From positions 1-64,000 of the forward strand of contig JAFLDZ010000012.1 in assembly GCA_017302135.1 (NCBI GenBank): a stretch of DNA of 64,000 nucleotides, in the 5' to 3' direction. This document shows positions 32,301 to 40,815 of this stretch, in pieces (positions within the stretch are counted from its first letter, which is position 1; every line of letters begins with the position of its first letter). Origin of the DNA: Lysobacterales bacterium. GTDB lineage: Bacteria; Pseudomonadota; Gammaproteobacteria; Xanthomonadales; Xanthomonadaceae. The position numbers were made by a program, and so were the translations under genes. The notes beneath the pieces are model-generated. The model was not told where the DNA came from, made no database searches, and saw nothing but the letters and a program-made list of their open reading frames with translations.

Positions 32301-34320
32301 CCGGCGGGGTGCTCTGGCCATTGACGTTCCAGCCCCAGCAGCCGAGCGCACCGGTGCCGGCGACCGCGCAGCCGTTGAACTGACCGACATCGAATGCGCG
32401 CATCGCGCCGGCGACGGGCGTCGAACCGGCGTGGGTGTTGTCGCCCCAGCACAGCAACTGGCCGTCGGCGCGCAGCGTGCAGCTGTGATCGAGATTCGCG
32501 GAAGCGTCCTGCGCGAAGTGCACCGGAACAGTGCGCTGCCCGGCCGTGTTGTCGCCCCAGCAGCCGACGCCGCGATTGCCGCGGATGGTGCAGGTATGCA
32601 GATCTCCGGCCGTGATCGCAGCTGCGGCGAGACGCACGCTGGGACTTTTCTTCGACAGCGTCTGCGCGCCCCAGCACAGCATCCGCGTATCGTCTGAAGT
32701 ACAGGTCGTATCGCCGAAGGCGGCGATCCGGTAGAAAGCGCTACCCAACGGCGACTGTCTTTGACCTTGGCTGTTGTCGCCCCAGCATTCGAGCGAGTTC
32801 GCCGACGCGATGCGAACGCCGCAGGCATGGTGCGCGCCCACGGCGACCTCGAGGAATCCGGCATCGGGCGCCTGCAGCGCGGCCGCGTCTTCACCCCAGC
32901 ACGCGATGCGGCTGGCGCCGTAGCGGCCGCAGATATTCGCGCCGTACGCGCTGATCGAATAGAAGTATTCGTTCTGCGGCACGTTCGCGACCGCGGGCCC
33001 TTGTCCCCAGCAATGCACGCGGCCATCGTTGTTGCCCAAGCCACAGCTGAACCGTTCGCCGCTGACGATCGTGCGGTAGTCGGCTCCGATGGGCGAAGCC
33101 TGACCGTAGGTATCGTCGCCCCAGCAGACCGGGCTGCCGTCCGTGCGCAGCGCGCACGCATGGGTGGCGCCGACCGCGATCGCCATCAGCGCATCCATCG
33201 GCGGCAGGCCAAGGGATGCGCCCCAGCACTGGGCGCGGCCATCGACGGTCAGGCCGCAGGCGGACAGGCTTCCGAAACTCAGTGCGTTGTAGCGCTGCAC
33301 CGGTGGGGTCAACGAAGAAGTCGCGCCGACGCAGCCGATATTGCCTTCATAGACGAGACCGCAGGCCTGATCGGGACCGACCGCCAGCTTCTGGTAGTCG
33401 TAGATCGGCGTATTGATTTCGCCGCGGCTGTTGCTGCCGCCCCAGCACTGCACCGAGCCTTCGTCGTCGCGTGCGCAGGTGTGCAGACGGCCTGCGGCGA
33501 TCGCGGTGAACTTGCCTGCCGGCGCGTCGAGCTGGCCGGATGGATTGCCTCCCCAGCAGGACACGGTGCCGTTTTCCTGGATCCCGCAGGAATGCTGGTG
33601 CCCGGTCGCGATGGCGACGAAATTCGGCGCGGTCGGCGCGCTGGCCTGGCCCTGTGCGTTCGAACCCCAGCAGAGGGCCTTGCCATCGCTGCGCAGCGCG
33701 CAGGCGTGGCTGGTACCCATGCCGAGCGCCAGATAGCGCCCGGCCGGCACGGCGCCCAGGCTGGCGACGCCCGCCGCCTGCCAGCATTGCAGCGTGCCGT
33801 CGGTGCGGATCGCGCAGCCACGGCCCGGCGAGACGCTGACGGCGAGAAAGCGACCGGTGGTCGGCGCGGCTTCCGCCATCACCCCGCCCCAGCAGCGCAG
33901 CTGACCATCGGTGCGCACTGCGCAGTTCTCGGCATCGCCGGCGCTCAGCGCGACATAGGCACCCACCGGCGGCGGCGTCGCGATCGAGCCGGCATTGCCC
34001 CAGCACACCGCCTGGCCACTGGCGCGCACTGCACAGCCGTGATCGACGCCCGCACTGACCGCTGTGAAGCTGCCCTGCGGCGGCGTGCTCTGGCCGGAAG
34101 TGCCGTCGCCCCAGCAGGTCAACGCGCCGCCGTCGAGCAGCGCGCAAGCGTGATATTCGCCGGCGTCCAGCGTCGAGCCCAGGCTTTGACCCGCAGCGCC
34201 CTGGCCGACAGGCAATGTCTGCGCCGATGCAAAGGTCGGCAGCATCAGCCACACCAGAGCACAGGCGAACAGGCGCGGCCTGGCCCTCACGGAACACGCG
34301 CCAAGCAGCGACAAATTCAT
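29359..34320 (-). CDS. Giant secreted protein with RCC1-like repeats and Ig-like repeats
   Basis: A 1,653-residue exported protein from ATG 34320 (AGGGG ribosome-binding site), with signal peptide ending near FASAQ. The first part (about 40-880) carries about 21 copies of an RCC1/propeller-like repeat with core CxLxxxGxxxCWG; by reading I count 19 intact CWG and two degenerate ones. This suggests one or several beta-propellers with disulfides. A short cadherin-like/putative Ig segment (YTLVLSRAADV) follows. Then come five Trp-Tyr repeats of the type DKTAPxxSxxxxPPNAAGWY and a Cys-containing terminal domain with a basic tail. No LPXTG or sorting signal is seen. Probably a surface or secreted adhesin-like protein. 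Confidence 0.85.
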   Translation of the reverse strand: MNLSLLGACSVRARPRLFACALVWLMLPTFASAQTLPVGQGAAGQSLGSTLDAGEYHACALLDGGALTCWGDGTSGQSTPPQGSFTAVSAGVDHGCAVRASGQAVCWGNAGSIATPPPVGAYVALSAGDAENCAVRTDGQLRCWGGVMAEAAPTTGRFLAVSVSPGRGCAIRTDGTLQCWQAAGVASLGAVPAGRYLALGMGTSHACALRSDGKALCWGSNAQGQASAPTAPNFVAIATGHQHSCGIQENGTVSCWGGNPSGQLDAPAGKFTAIAAGRLHTCARDDEGSVQCWGGSNSRGEINTPIYDYQKLAVGPDQACGLVYEGNIGCVGATSSLTPPVQRYNALSFGSLSACGLTVDGRAQCWGASLGLPPMDALMAIAVGATHACALRTDGSPVCWGDDTYGQASPIGADYRTIVSGERFSCGLGNNDGRVHCWGQGPAVANVPQNEYFYSISAYGANICGRYGASRIACWGEDAAALQAPDAGFLEVAVGAHHACGVRIASANSLECWGDNSQGQRQSPLGSAFYRIAAFGDTTCTSDDTRMLCWGAQTLSKKSPSVRLAAAAITAGDLHTCTIRGNRGVGCWGDNTAGQRTVPVHFAQDASANLDHSCTLRADGQLLCWGDNTHAGSTPVAGAMRAFDVGQFNGCAVAGTGALGCWGWNVNGQSTPPAGTFRSVATGLNHSCGLRDDGTLACWGYNAEGQATAPSGAFKTVDVGERHSCAIAADGSLQCWGLGTEDQTTPPDLPGASYRALAVGAFHNCAIISNGSIACWGRNDSGQATPPEEGAFTAITAGFAHSCAVRDDGARICWGANTSGQAPQVAIGPAVLPELTNGTPVHIDFMLTGTGGYVPPGAKYRIVYGTLPYGTYFDQYGQVRGTPADTPRSFPITVEASDENGFTASREYTLVLSRAADVSAPSIRPIVNDAYDPQDWYNGDVHVYWQVIEEESSVISSDGCSDVDIVTDTAGITLTCTATSEGGTNSVSVTIRRDTVSPSTQFDGPQRAVFYTHPPQQYAILEFSYSMADGDLSGPAIYFQCSYFGTEDSYFDCRAGDQYALSVSESPQHFYVRARDAAGNIDPTPAVHEFYVRTDTTLPVVTPQLTGTLGDNGWYISDVFLHWVFEDPETPVTPGQGCSDRSFLTDTMEVGQICFARSYAGEAWNIALVKRDTVAPTVSASAATQPNAAGWYRQNVTVSYGCTEATSGFATLCPASEILSQEGTGISTTVKTVRDMAGHVGSSNIVTVKLDKTPPVTSVTPTTQPNALGWYRSNIVVNFTCTDALSGMVAPCTPQMIVSTEGANNPGEVVYDVAGNSTYTGGTTFLLDKTAPAISASVSTPPNAAGWYNYNPTVYYTCSDNVSGIANNGCPSPQQFSQEGASVSSSPLTVSDNAGNVSQASNVITFKIDKTAPLLSVNMPPADIVLNASHDFALNATDALSGIASQSCGAINTSTLGTRTVTCTAVDRAGNSVSRSATYRVIYDFVPLSAPLSNSGQLYLVEAPRSVPFEWRVRDANGAAITNATLTQTIVTQVTCPNTGIPLPTPPAGETNTFENFGDGRYRRNWWINPTNPISCLRLDIVLNDGTTRSATIRIVPKIRRTGGPGQPQVATPVARSAPSSRPVATPRSTPQPARQPIKTRRDVQRSVKSRGK

Positions 34321-34594
34321 CGAAAACCCCTGTTTTTCAAGCCATGAGCGAAAGATAGTCTGGATGTGGCGCCATGCGAAACGAGCCCGCATGCGCCGCG
34401 ATTGCTCCCCTTCCGTAGCCGTGCGCGGCACTCGTTCAGCAAACGTCCGCTGGCCTTTTCCTGGCCGAAACTCCAGCGGCATTCTATCGGCCGGCTACCC
34501 CAATGACGACCATGCTTCGATGCATTCCGGCACGCCGATGTGGTTGATGCAAAATGCTCTCCCGTCCACCTGCGCCCACGCGCGGAGCCCGATC

Positions 34595-36139
34595 ATGATG
34601 CTGCGAAGGTGGCCGCTCACGACCCTGTTCGCGATCTCTCTGCTGTTCACGCCATCCGCGCATGCCGAAACGCTGGCCTGCGGCGTCTACGTCGATGCCG
34701 ACTCCGGCGCGCGGCTGGAAGTGCTCGACATCGAGCGCGCGCGCATCGTGCGCGAGGGCATGGCGCCGTCGGCGCAGATCCATCGCCGCGACGGCAAGAC
34801 CCTGCGGCTGTACGACATCGACGAGGGCTATTCGCCGGACGACTACACCGTCAGCGCCGACGGCCGTACGGTCACCGGCGTGGACCCGGCGTTCCGCAAG
34901 ACTTTCGTGCTGGAAAGCATCGCCGCGTGCGCCACCGCACGCCCCGCCGTGCCCGGCACCTGCGCTGCGGACATCGACGCCTGTATCGCCAGCGCGGATC
35001 TCGCGACCGACGCCATGCTGCAGCGCTACTGCGATGAAGGCATGCCGTTCGCGTGCGTGAAGGCGATCGACCGCGAGCGACAGCGCGCGGAGCATCCCGA
35101 AGCCTACGCGGGCGAAGACGCCGCACCTCCGCCGGAATGCCGCGAAGGCACGCCCACGTTCTCGGCGGAGGCCTGCGATACGGCGATTGCGAAATTGTTG
35201 GGCAGCGCGCTGGCCGAAGTCGCGACTTCGATGTATGCCGACGATGTGCCGCTGCCGCAGTCCAATCTCGACGGTCTGCCCGCGCTGTGCGCGCGTCACG
35301 GGTCGGCGAAAATCTGCGCCAGGGTCGCGGAAGAACTGTGGATCGGCGGACGTTACGCGCAGAGCCGCGACGCGCTGCGCATCGGCTGCGATCGCGGCGG
35401 CGATCCGGAAGCGTGCAAACAGGTCGCGCCGCTGGCGGACTTGCGCGATGCGCAGCTGCAGGCCGTGCCGGCGACAGCATTGCCCTGCGGCCGCTACGTG
35501 GCCGACACCGGATTGATGAGCGAACTGGATTTCGGCGATCGCGGCATCGTCACCGGCTTCGGCGGCGATCTGCGGGCGCGGCTGGAAGCGGGCCTCGTGC
35601 GCATCCGTCACGACAAGGGCGGCGACTTCGTGCTGCAGCGGATCGGCGACGATCGTCTGCTCGGCATCGACGACTGGAACCGGTACGCGGTCTATCGCCG
35701 CGACGGCGGCGCGACGTCATGCGCGGCGCCGGTGGTGTTCGTGGAAAAACCGCTGGTCGAAGACTGCCCGCAGCCCGGCAAGGAAACCGCTGCCGCCTGC
35801 TGCGAACGCGGCAGTCTGCACGGCTGCAACATCGCCGGGCATCAGCGCGCGCTCGGCGGCGCATGGGCCGAGGCGAAACCCTTTTACCTCAAGGTCTGCG
35901 CGGCCGGCGTGCGGATCGGCTGCGAAAACCTGACCCAGGTGTTCGCGCGCGGCGGCGACGAGACCGTACCAGAGGAGCTCGACCGGCTCTGTGGGAAGGA
36001 TCCGCGCCACGTCGCCTGCGATGTCCGCGAAACCACCAATTGGGCGATGCTGGCGTTCTCGACAGCGGCCGACGAGTTGCTGCGCGAAGCCGAACAGGGT
36101 CTCGACGACGACGCGCCGAACAACCCGCCACAGAAATAG
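34595..36139 (+). CDS. Secreted Cys-rich protein with duplicated halves
   Basis: A 514-residue protein from ATG 34595 with signal peptide (cleavage near AHA-ET). The mature part has two related halves that begin with LACGVYVDADSGARLEV (about 29-45) and LPCGRYVADTGLMSELDF (about 298-315), each followed by Cys-rich SEL1-like repeats (e.g. CERGSLHGCNIAGHQRALGG and CAAGVRIGCENL). About 30 Cys suggest several disulfides in the periplasm. The gene is divergent from the giant RCC1 protein, about 275 bp away. Function unknown. Confidence 0.72.
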   Translation: MMLRRWPLTTLFAISLLFTPSAHAETLACGVYVDADSGARLEVLDIERARIVREGMAPSAQIHRRDGKTLRLYDIDEGYSPDDYTVSADGRTVTGVDPAFRKTFVLESIAACATARPAVPGTCAADIDACIASADLATDAMLQRYCDEGMPFACVKAIDRERQRAEHPEAYAGEDAAPPPECREGTPTFSAEACDTAIAKLLGSALAEVATSMYADDVPLPQSNLDGLPALCARHGSAKICARVAEELWIGGRYAQSRDALRIGCDRGGDPEACKQVAPLADLRDAQLQAVPATALPCGRYVADTGLMSELDFGDRGIVTGFGGDLRARLEAGLVRIRHDKGGDFVLQRIGDDRLLGIDDWNRYAVYRRDGGATSCAAPVVFVEKPLVEDCPQPGKETAAACCERGSLHGCNIAGHQRALGGAWAEAKPFYLKVCAAGVRIGCENLTQVFARGGDETVPEELDRLCGKDPRHVACDVRETTNWAMLAFSTAADELLREAEQGLDDDAPNNPPQK

Positions 36140-36152
36140 TACCCGCGACGAC

Positions 36153-37961
36153 TCAGCGCGCGAGCAGGAAGCGCAGCGGAATCTCGACCCGCGCGCGCCA
36201 CGCCGCTTCGTTGTGGTCGGCGCCTTCGAAGCGGCGGGTCATCGCGTTCTTGCCTTCGATGTAACCGCCCGCGCGCAGTGCCGCATCCACCCGCGCCTGG
36301 TGCGGCGGATACAACGCATCGATCCCGGCGGTGCCGTGATCGAAATACAGCCGGTGCGTGCGCGGATCGGGCAGATGCGCGCCGAACCAGTCGACCACGC
36401 AGCCGTCGCAGGCCGGCCAGTGCGTGGACACCGCGCCCACGCCGCCGAACACCTCCGGATACTGCGCCGCGGCGTACAGCGAAATCAGCCCGCCCATGCT
36501 TGAGCCCATCACCGCAGTGTCGTCGCGGCCGGGGCGCGTGCGGTACCGCGCATCGATGAAGGGTTTGAGTTCCTCGACCAGAAAGCGCAGGTACTCGTCG
36601 GAGCGGAGGTCTTCAGTGCGGCCCGCCATGTGCCCTTCGACACCGCTGCTCACGGTGTCGGTGCGCACCGGCGCCTTCGGCATGTATTCGGCGAACCGCA
36701 GCGGCGTATTCCACACGCCGACCACGATGGCCTCGCGGATGTCTCCGGCCTCGATCAGCCGCGTCATCGCGCCGTCGATATCCCAATCGACCCCGGTGTA
36801 GCCCAGCGCCGGGTCGAACAGATTCTGGCCGTCGTGCATGTACAGCACCGGGTAGCGCCGCCGCGGATCGCTGCCGTAACCCGGCGGCAGCCAGACGTCG
36901 ACATCGCGCGCGTCGACATGTCGAGACGGCATGCGCTGCCAGCTGTCGGTGCGTCCGGTCGCGTTCAATGGCGGCGCATGCACGGCGTAGGCCCAACGCA
37001 GGAACGCCGGCAGCATCTGCGCCCACGACGCCTGCTCATGTTTGCCGCCAGCGAGGACGAACAGCGCCGCGTCCGCGCGGGTGCCTTTCGCAGCGTGATC
37101 CGGATTGACCGAATGACCGAGCTGACGCAGGCCTTTCGCACGCGGTTCGGTTTCGCCAGCGACGCGCCAGCCATCGATCAGATCGCGGGTGTCGTCGAGC
37201 ACATCGATGACGCCGTCGCCGTCGCGGTCGTCGGTTTCTTCGGCATCGCCGACCGCGAAAAAGAACCGGCTGCCGGCGTGATAAGCGCCGGCCGCGATCA
37301 TCCGCTGCGCGAACCGGCTGGCTTGAATGCCTGCGATGTCGTCGGGCTTCGGCGACAGCCACAGCGACGGCGAGAACGCACCGACATTCGCGAAGACCTC
37401 CGGATACTGCCAGCCGAGATTCAGCGCGTTCGCACCGCCCAGGGACCAGCCGAGGATCGCGCGCGCTTCCGGTCGCGCACGGGTGCGGTACTGCGCGTCG
37501 ATGGCCGGTACCAACTGCGTCGCGACCCACTCGGAATAGGCGTGCGCCTGCGTGCCGATGGCGCCCACGCGCAGCGGCGAAATCAGGCTCCGCTGTGCGC
37601 CGCGCTCGGAAAATCCATACGCGCCCATGCGATCTTTCGGCATATCGATCGCGACCGCGAGCAGCGGCCGGATGTCGCCGCGGTCGATCCATTCGTTCAA
37701 GGTCGCCTGTAATCGCACCCCTTCCGCATCCTGGCCGTCGTTGATGTACAGCACCGGATAGCCGATCTCCGCCAGCGGGTCGTAACCGTTCGGTACGAAC
37801 ACGCGCACGCGCAGACCATCCGGCGCCAGATCGGGCACTGGAATCGTCAGCGTGTCGATGCGGGCGTCATCGCCATGCGTCGCCGGCTCATGCGCGCGCA
37901 GCGCCGGCGATGTGTACAAAAGGAAGAACGCGACGCAGGCTGGCAACAGGACGCGGATCAT
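36153..37961 (-). CDS. Secreted two-domain esterase (Fes/D-like alpha/beta hydrolases in tandem)
   Basis: A 602-residue protein from ATG 37961, with signal peptide ending near ALRA-HE. It contains two alpha/beta-hydrolase domains of the enterochelin-esterase/feruloyl-esterase type. Each has a YPVLY(I/M)(N/H)DGQ(D/N) strand and a nucleophile elbow: GWSLGG (about 172-177) and GSSMGG (about 494-499). Histidines late in both domains (GHSVNPDH, GADHNEAAW) fit the catalytic His. It is the last gene of the GH13/GH97/oxygenase operon (25-bp gap). Within a glucan locus it probably removes ester groups from side chains or handles an ester-linked substrate (inference). Confidence 0.85.
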   Translation of the reverse strand: MIRVLLPACVAFFLLYTSPALRAHEPATHGDDARIDTLTIPVPDLAPDGLRVRVFVPNGYDPLAEIGYPVLYINDGQDAEGVRLQATLNEWIDRGDIRPLLAVAIDMPKDRMGAYGFSERGAQRSLISPLRVGAIGTQAHAYSEWVATQLVPAIDAQYRTRARPEARAILGWSLGGANALNLGWQYPEVFANVGAFSPSLWLSPKPDDIAGIQASRFAQRMIAAGAYHAGSRFFFAVGDAEETDDRDGDGVIDVLDDTRDLIDGWRVAGETEPRAKGLRQLGHSVNPDHAAKGTRADAALFVLAGGKHEQASWAQMLPAFLRWAYAVHAPPLNATGRTDSWQRMPSRHVDARDVDVWLPPGYGSDPRRRYPVLYMHDGQNLFDPALGYTGVDWDIDGAMTRLIEAGDIREAIVVGVWNTPLRFAEYMPKAPVRTDTVSSGVEGHMAGRTEDLRSDEYLRFLVEELKPFIDARYRTRPGRDDTAVMGSSMGGLISLYAAAQYPEVFGGVGAVSTHWPACDGCVVDWFGAHLPDPRTHRLYFDHGTAGIDALYPPHQARVDAALRAGGYIEGKNAMTRRFEGADHNEAAWRARVEIPLRFLLAR

Positions 37962-37986
37962 CGGCGATAACCTCGTAAGAAACCGC

Positions 37987-38706
37987 TCATGCAGGCGAGA
38001 GACTACGCTTGCAGGTGAAAAAACCATTGAGACTGAGCCGGCCCACGCGGGGATCGCGCGACAACAGCTCCGGATGCGCGATCTCGCCGCTGTGGAACAG
38101 GGTGCCTTCGTAGAAAATGATCCGGTTGTAGCGCGCAGGGATCGACGCGATTTTCTGGAACCATGCGTTCGATTCGGTCATGTATCCGGTATCGATGCCG
38201 TAGCGCGCCCGGAACGTCGCGGCATCAATGTGCTCAACATCGGCGATCATCGGCATGATCGTCTCCGGCGGATGTTTCGGGCCGTAAAAACCGGTGCCGC
38301 CCAAGCGTTCGTCGCGAAACAGGTACAGCACGGACGCGACGATCCGCTGACGCGCTTCCACGGCGAACCGATCGATGTGACAGATCGATTGGATCGGCGC
38401 GAGTTGCTCCGGCGGCGTCGCGGTGATCGCGAGCCGGCTGTACATGCGCTCGGTACGCCGCACATCGAACGCTCGGCGCAAGTGCGCCGTGAAAAACGCA
38501 TCCAGCTGCGCCGAGAACGCATCCGGCATCCGCAGCTCGGGGCCGGGGTAGGCGTTGTGACCGCTCTCGGCGAAGTCGTTCGCATGCATCGCCGCATACT
38601 CGAGCAGCGCATCCGGGTCGAGCAGCGCATCATCGATGACATGACAGACATGGCGCCCATGGATCGGGATCGTCTGGATGCGGGGCGTGGGATTGAACAG
38701 ACGCAT
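37987..38706 (-). CDS. 2-oxoglutarate/Fe(II) oxygenase-like protein (DUF6445 type)
   Basis: A 239-residue cytoplasmic protein from ATG 38706. The pattern CHIDRF (H-x-D metal pair, about 120-125) and HSGEIA (distal His, about 205) with a following Arg (RVGRLSLNGFF, probable 2-oxoglutarate ligand) fits the double-stranded beta-helix oxygenases, close to DUF6445 proteins. These occur beside tryptophan-halogenase-like genes in TonB-linked carbohydrate loci, as here. Substrate unknown. It lies 10 bp after GH97 and 25 bp before the esterase. Confidence 0.7.
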   Translation of the reverse strand: MRLFNPTPRIQTIPIHGRHVCHVIDDALLDPDALLEYAAMHANDFAESGHNAYPGPELRMPDAFSAQLDAFFTAHLRRAFDVRRTERMYSRLAITATPPEQLAPIQSICHIDRFAVEARQRIVASVLYLFRDERLGGTGFYGPKHPPETIMPMIADVEHIDAATFRARYGIDTGYMTESNAWFQKIASIPARYNRIIFYEGTLFHSGEIAHPELLSRDPRVGRLSLNGFFTCKRSLSPA

Positions 38707-38716
38707 CGGCGATCGA

Positions 38717-40735
38717 TCAACGATTCGGCACGAACCGGATCGCCGCACCGCCACCGGCGCCAAGACGCAGCGTCAACGTATCGGCATGGGTGACCACCCG
38801 GGTTTCGCGCACGAACGCGAACGGCTTGTCCTTGTAATGCGCACCGTCGCCGTCGCGGTAGATCTCGGCGACATACCTGTGCTTCGGACTCAGGAACGAC
38901 AGCGACATTTCAAGCGTGCGCGCGTTCTCGTCGGTCACGCTGCCCAGATACCACGCCTCGCTGTTGCGATCCTTGCGCACGAGGGTCGCGAAATCGCCGA
39001 CTTCTCCGTTCAGCACATGCGTTTCCGACCAGTCGACGGGCACGTCGCGGATGAACTGGAACGCGTCCATGTGCTCGGCGTAGTTCTCCGGCAGATCGGC
39101 GGCCATCTGGATCGGGCTGTAGAGCACCACGTACAGCGCGAGCTGACGCGCCAATGTGCTCTGCAGCGGTTGGCCGCGACCCTGCAGGCTGAGCACGCCG
39201 GGCGTGAAGTCCATCGGACCGGCGAGCATGCGGGTGAAGATCAGATTCGGCTCGTGCTCGGGCGGATTCGGCGGATTGCCCCAGGCGTTGAATTCCTGGC
39301 CGCGCGCGCCTTCACGCGAGATCCAGTTCGGATAGGTGCGGCGCAGGCCGGTGTCCTTGATCGGCTCGTGCGCGTTGATCGCGACGTGGTGCTTCGCCGC
39401 CGCCTGCACCACGCGCAGGTGGTGGTTGCTCATGTATTGGCTCTCGTGCCACTCGCGCACCACCGGATCGCCCGGTCGATCCTGGCGTTCGATCTGCCCG
39501 GCGTCGCAGACATAGCCGGTCTTCACCGCGTCGATGCCCAGGCGCTGGAACAGCGCGAACGATGCGGCCATCTGCCGCTCGTAATGGCTGACCGCGCACC
39601 CGGTTTCGTGGTGACCGATCAGATGCACGCCCTTCGATTTCGCATAGGCGGCCAGCCCTTGCAGGTCGTAGTCCGGCGTGGGTTTGCTGAAGTCGAAATC
39701 CCAGCCGTTGGCGAACCAGTCGCCGTCCCAGCCGGTATTCCAGCCTTCCACCAGCACGCCGCGAAACCCGTATTTCGCGGCGAAATCGATATGGCGCTTG
39801 GTATTTTCGGTGGTCGCGCCGTGCTTCGGTCCGGTCGCCCAGCTCTGCTGATCGAGATGCATCGCCCACCACACGCCGACGTACTTGGACGGTTTGAACC
39901 AGCTCACGTCGCCGAGCGCGTTCGGCTCGTTGAGATTGAGGATCAGATCGGACTCGACCAGACCACCGGCGCGATCGGCAATCTGGATCGTGCGCCACGG
40001 CGTGGTGAACGGCGTGCGCCGCACCACCTTGGCCGGGCTGCCCGGCGTCAGCGAGGCGCGCAGCGCGCCGCCGTCGGCCTTCGCCAGATTCATGCCCGCG
40101 TAGTCCACCAGCGCCGCCTCGTGCAGCGTGAGATGGATGCCGTCGTCGGTGCGCAGCGTGATCGGCGTCTGCGCCATGCCCACTTCCGCCAGCGGCGTGC
40201 GGCCGTACAGATATTCCTCGCGATTCCATTCGTAGGCCGGAATCCACCACGCGGTGGCCGGCTTCGCGATCGCGAACTCGGTGAGTTCTTCGGAGATCTG
40301 CACCTCGTCCATCGCCGGCTGCTTCGGAAACTCGTAGCGGAAGCCCACGCCGTCGTCGAACACCCGGACCACGACGTCGAAGCGGCGACGGTCGTGGTTG
40401 CTTTCGGCGATGCGCGCGCGCAGTTCGTTGTAATGGTTGCGGACGAAGCGGCGCTCGCCCCAGGGCTGTTCCCAGGTCTCGTCGAAACTGCGCGACGACT
40501 GCGTTTCCAGGGTCAGGCCGCGCAGCAGCTGGCGGCCGTTGCGCAGGATGAAGCCGAGACGCGAATCGCCGACCAGCGGCTCGCCGTTGCGCAGCACGCG
40601 ATAGGCCAGCCGACCCTCGTTGCTGAGATCGAGTTCCACCTTCAGTTTGCCGTCGGGCGACGACGCCTCGGCGACGGTGGCGGCTTGCGCGGGCAGAGCC
40701 GCGAGCAACAGCAATGGAAAAATCAGCGGACGCAT
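38717..40735 (-). CDS. GH97 alpha-glucosidase
   Basis: A 672-residue protein from ATG 40735 with signal peptide (cleavage near AQA-AT). It is a glycoside hydrolase family 97 enzyme (SusB-like) that cleaves terminal alpha-glucosidic bonds of maltose, isomaltose and maltodextrins in the periplasm. The N-terminal beta-sandwich (about 22-290) is followed by the TIM barrel with GVLVEGWNTGW, GHHETG, DAVKTGYVCDAG and INAHEPIKDTG, and REGARGQEFNAW bearing conserved catalytic Glu residues. The length matches family members (about 650-700). It follows the pullulanase by 80 bp and precedes the oxygenase by 10 bp. Confidence 0.92.
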   Translation of the reverse strand: MRPLIFPLLLLAALPAQAATVAEASSPDGKLKVELDLSNEGRLAYRVLRNGEPLVGDSRLGFILRNGRQLLRGLTLETQSSRSFDETWEQPWGERRFVRNHYNELRARIAESNHDRRRFDVVVRVFDDGVGFRYEFPKQPAMDEVQISEELTEFAIAKPATAWWIPAYEWNREEYLYGRTPLAEVGMAQTPITLRTDDGIHLTLHEAALVDYAGMNLAKADGGALRASLTPGSPAKVVRRTPFTTPWRTIQIADRAGGLVESDLILNLNEPNALGDVSWFKPSKYVGVWWAMHLDQQSWATGPKHGATTENTKRHIDFAAKYGFRGVLVEGWNTGWDGDWFANGWDFDFSKPTPDYDLQGLAAYAKSKGVHLIGHHETGCAVSHYERQMAASFALFQRLGIDAVKTGYVCDAGQIERQDRPGDPVVREWHESQYMSNHHLRVVQAAAKHHVAINAHEPIKDTGLRRTYPNWISREGARGQEFNAWGNPPNPPEHEPNLIFTRMLAGPMDFTPGVLSLQGRGQPLQSTLARQLALYVVLYSPIQMAADLPENYAEHMDAFQFIRDVPVDWSETHVLNGEVGDFATLVRKDRNSEAWYLGSVTDENARTLEMSLSFLSPKHRYVAEIYRDGDGAHYKDKPFAFVRETRVVTHADTLTLRLGAGGGAAIRFVPNR

Positions 40736-40815
40736 GGTCGATACCTCGGTAGACAACATGAAAACACCATTTCCGTGAACACCGGAATCCTTCCAGCGCG
40801 CTTGTTCCAGCACGC

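Noticed and set aside
29737..32697. Long plus-strand open frame (about 990 codons)
   Set aside because: It is the opposite strand of the RCC1-repeat gene. The composition is Arg/Ala-rich and no domain is visible.
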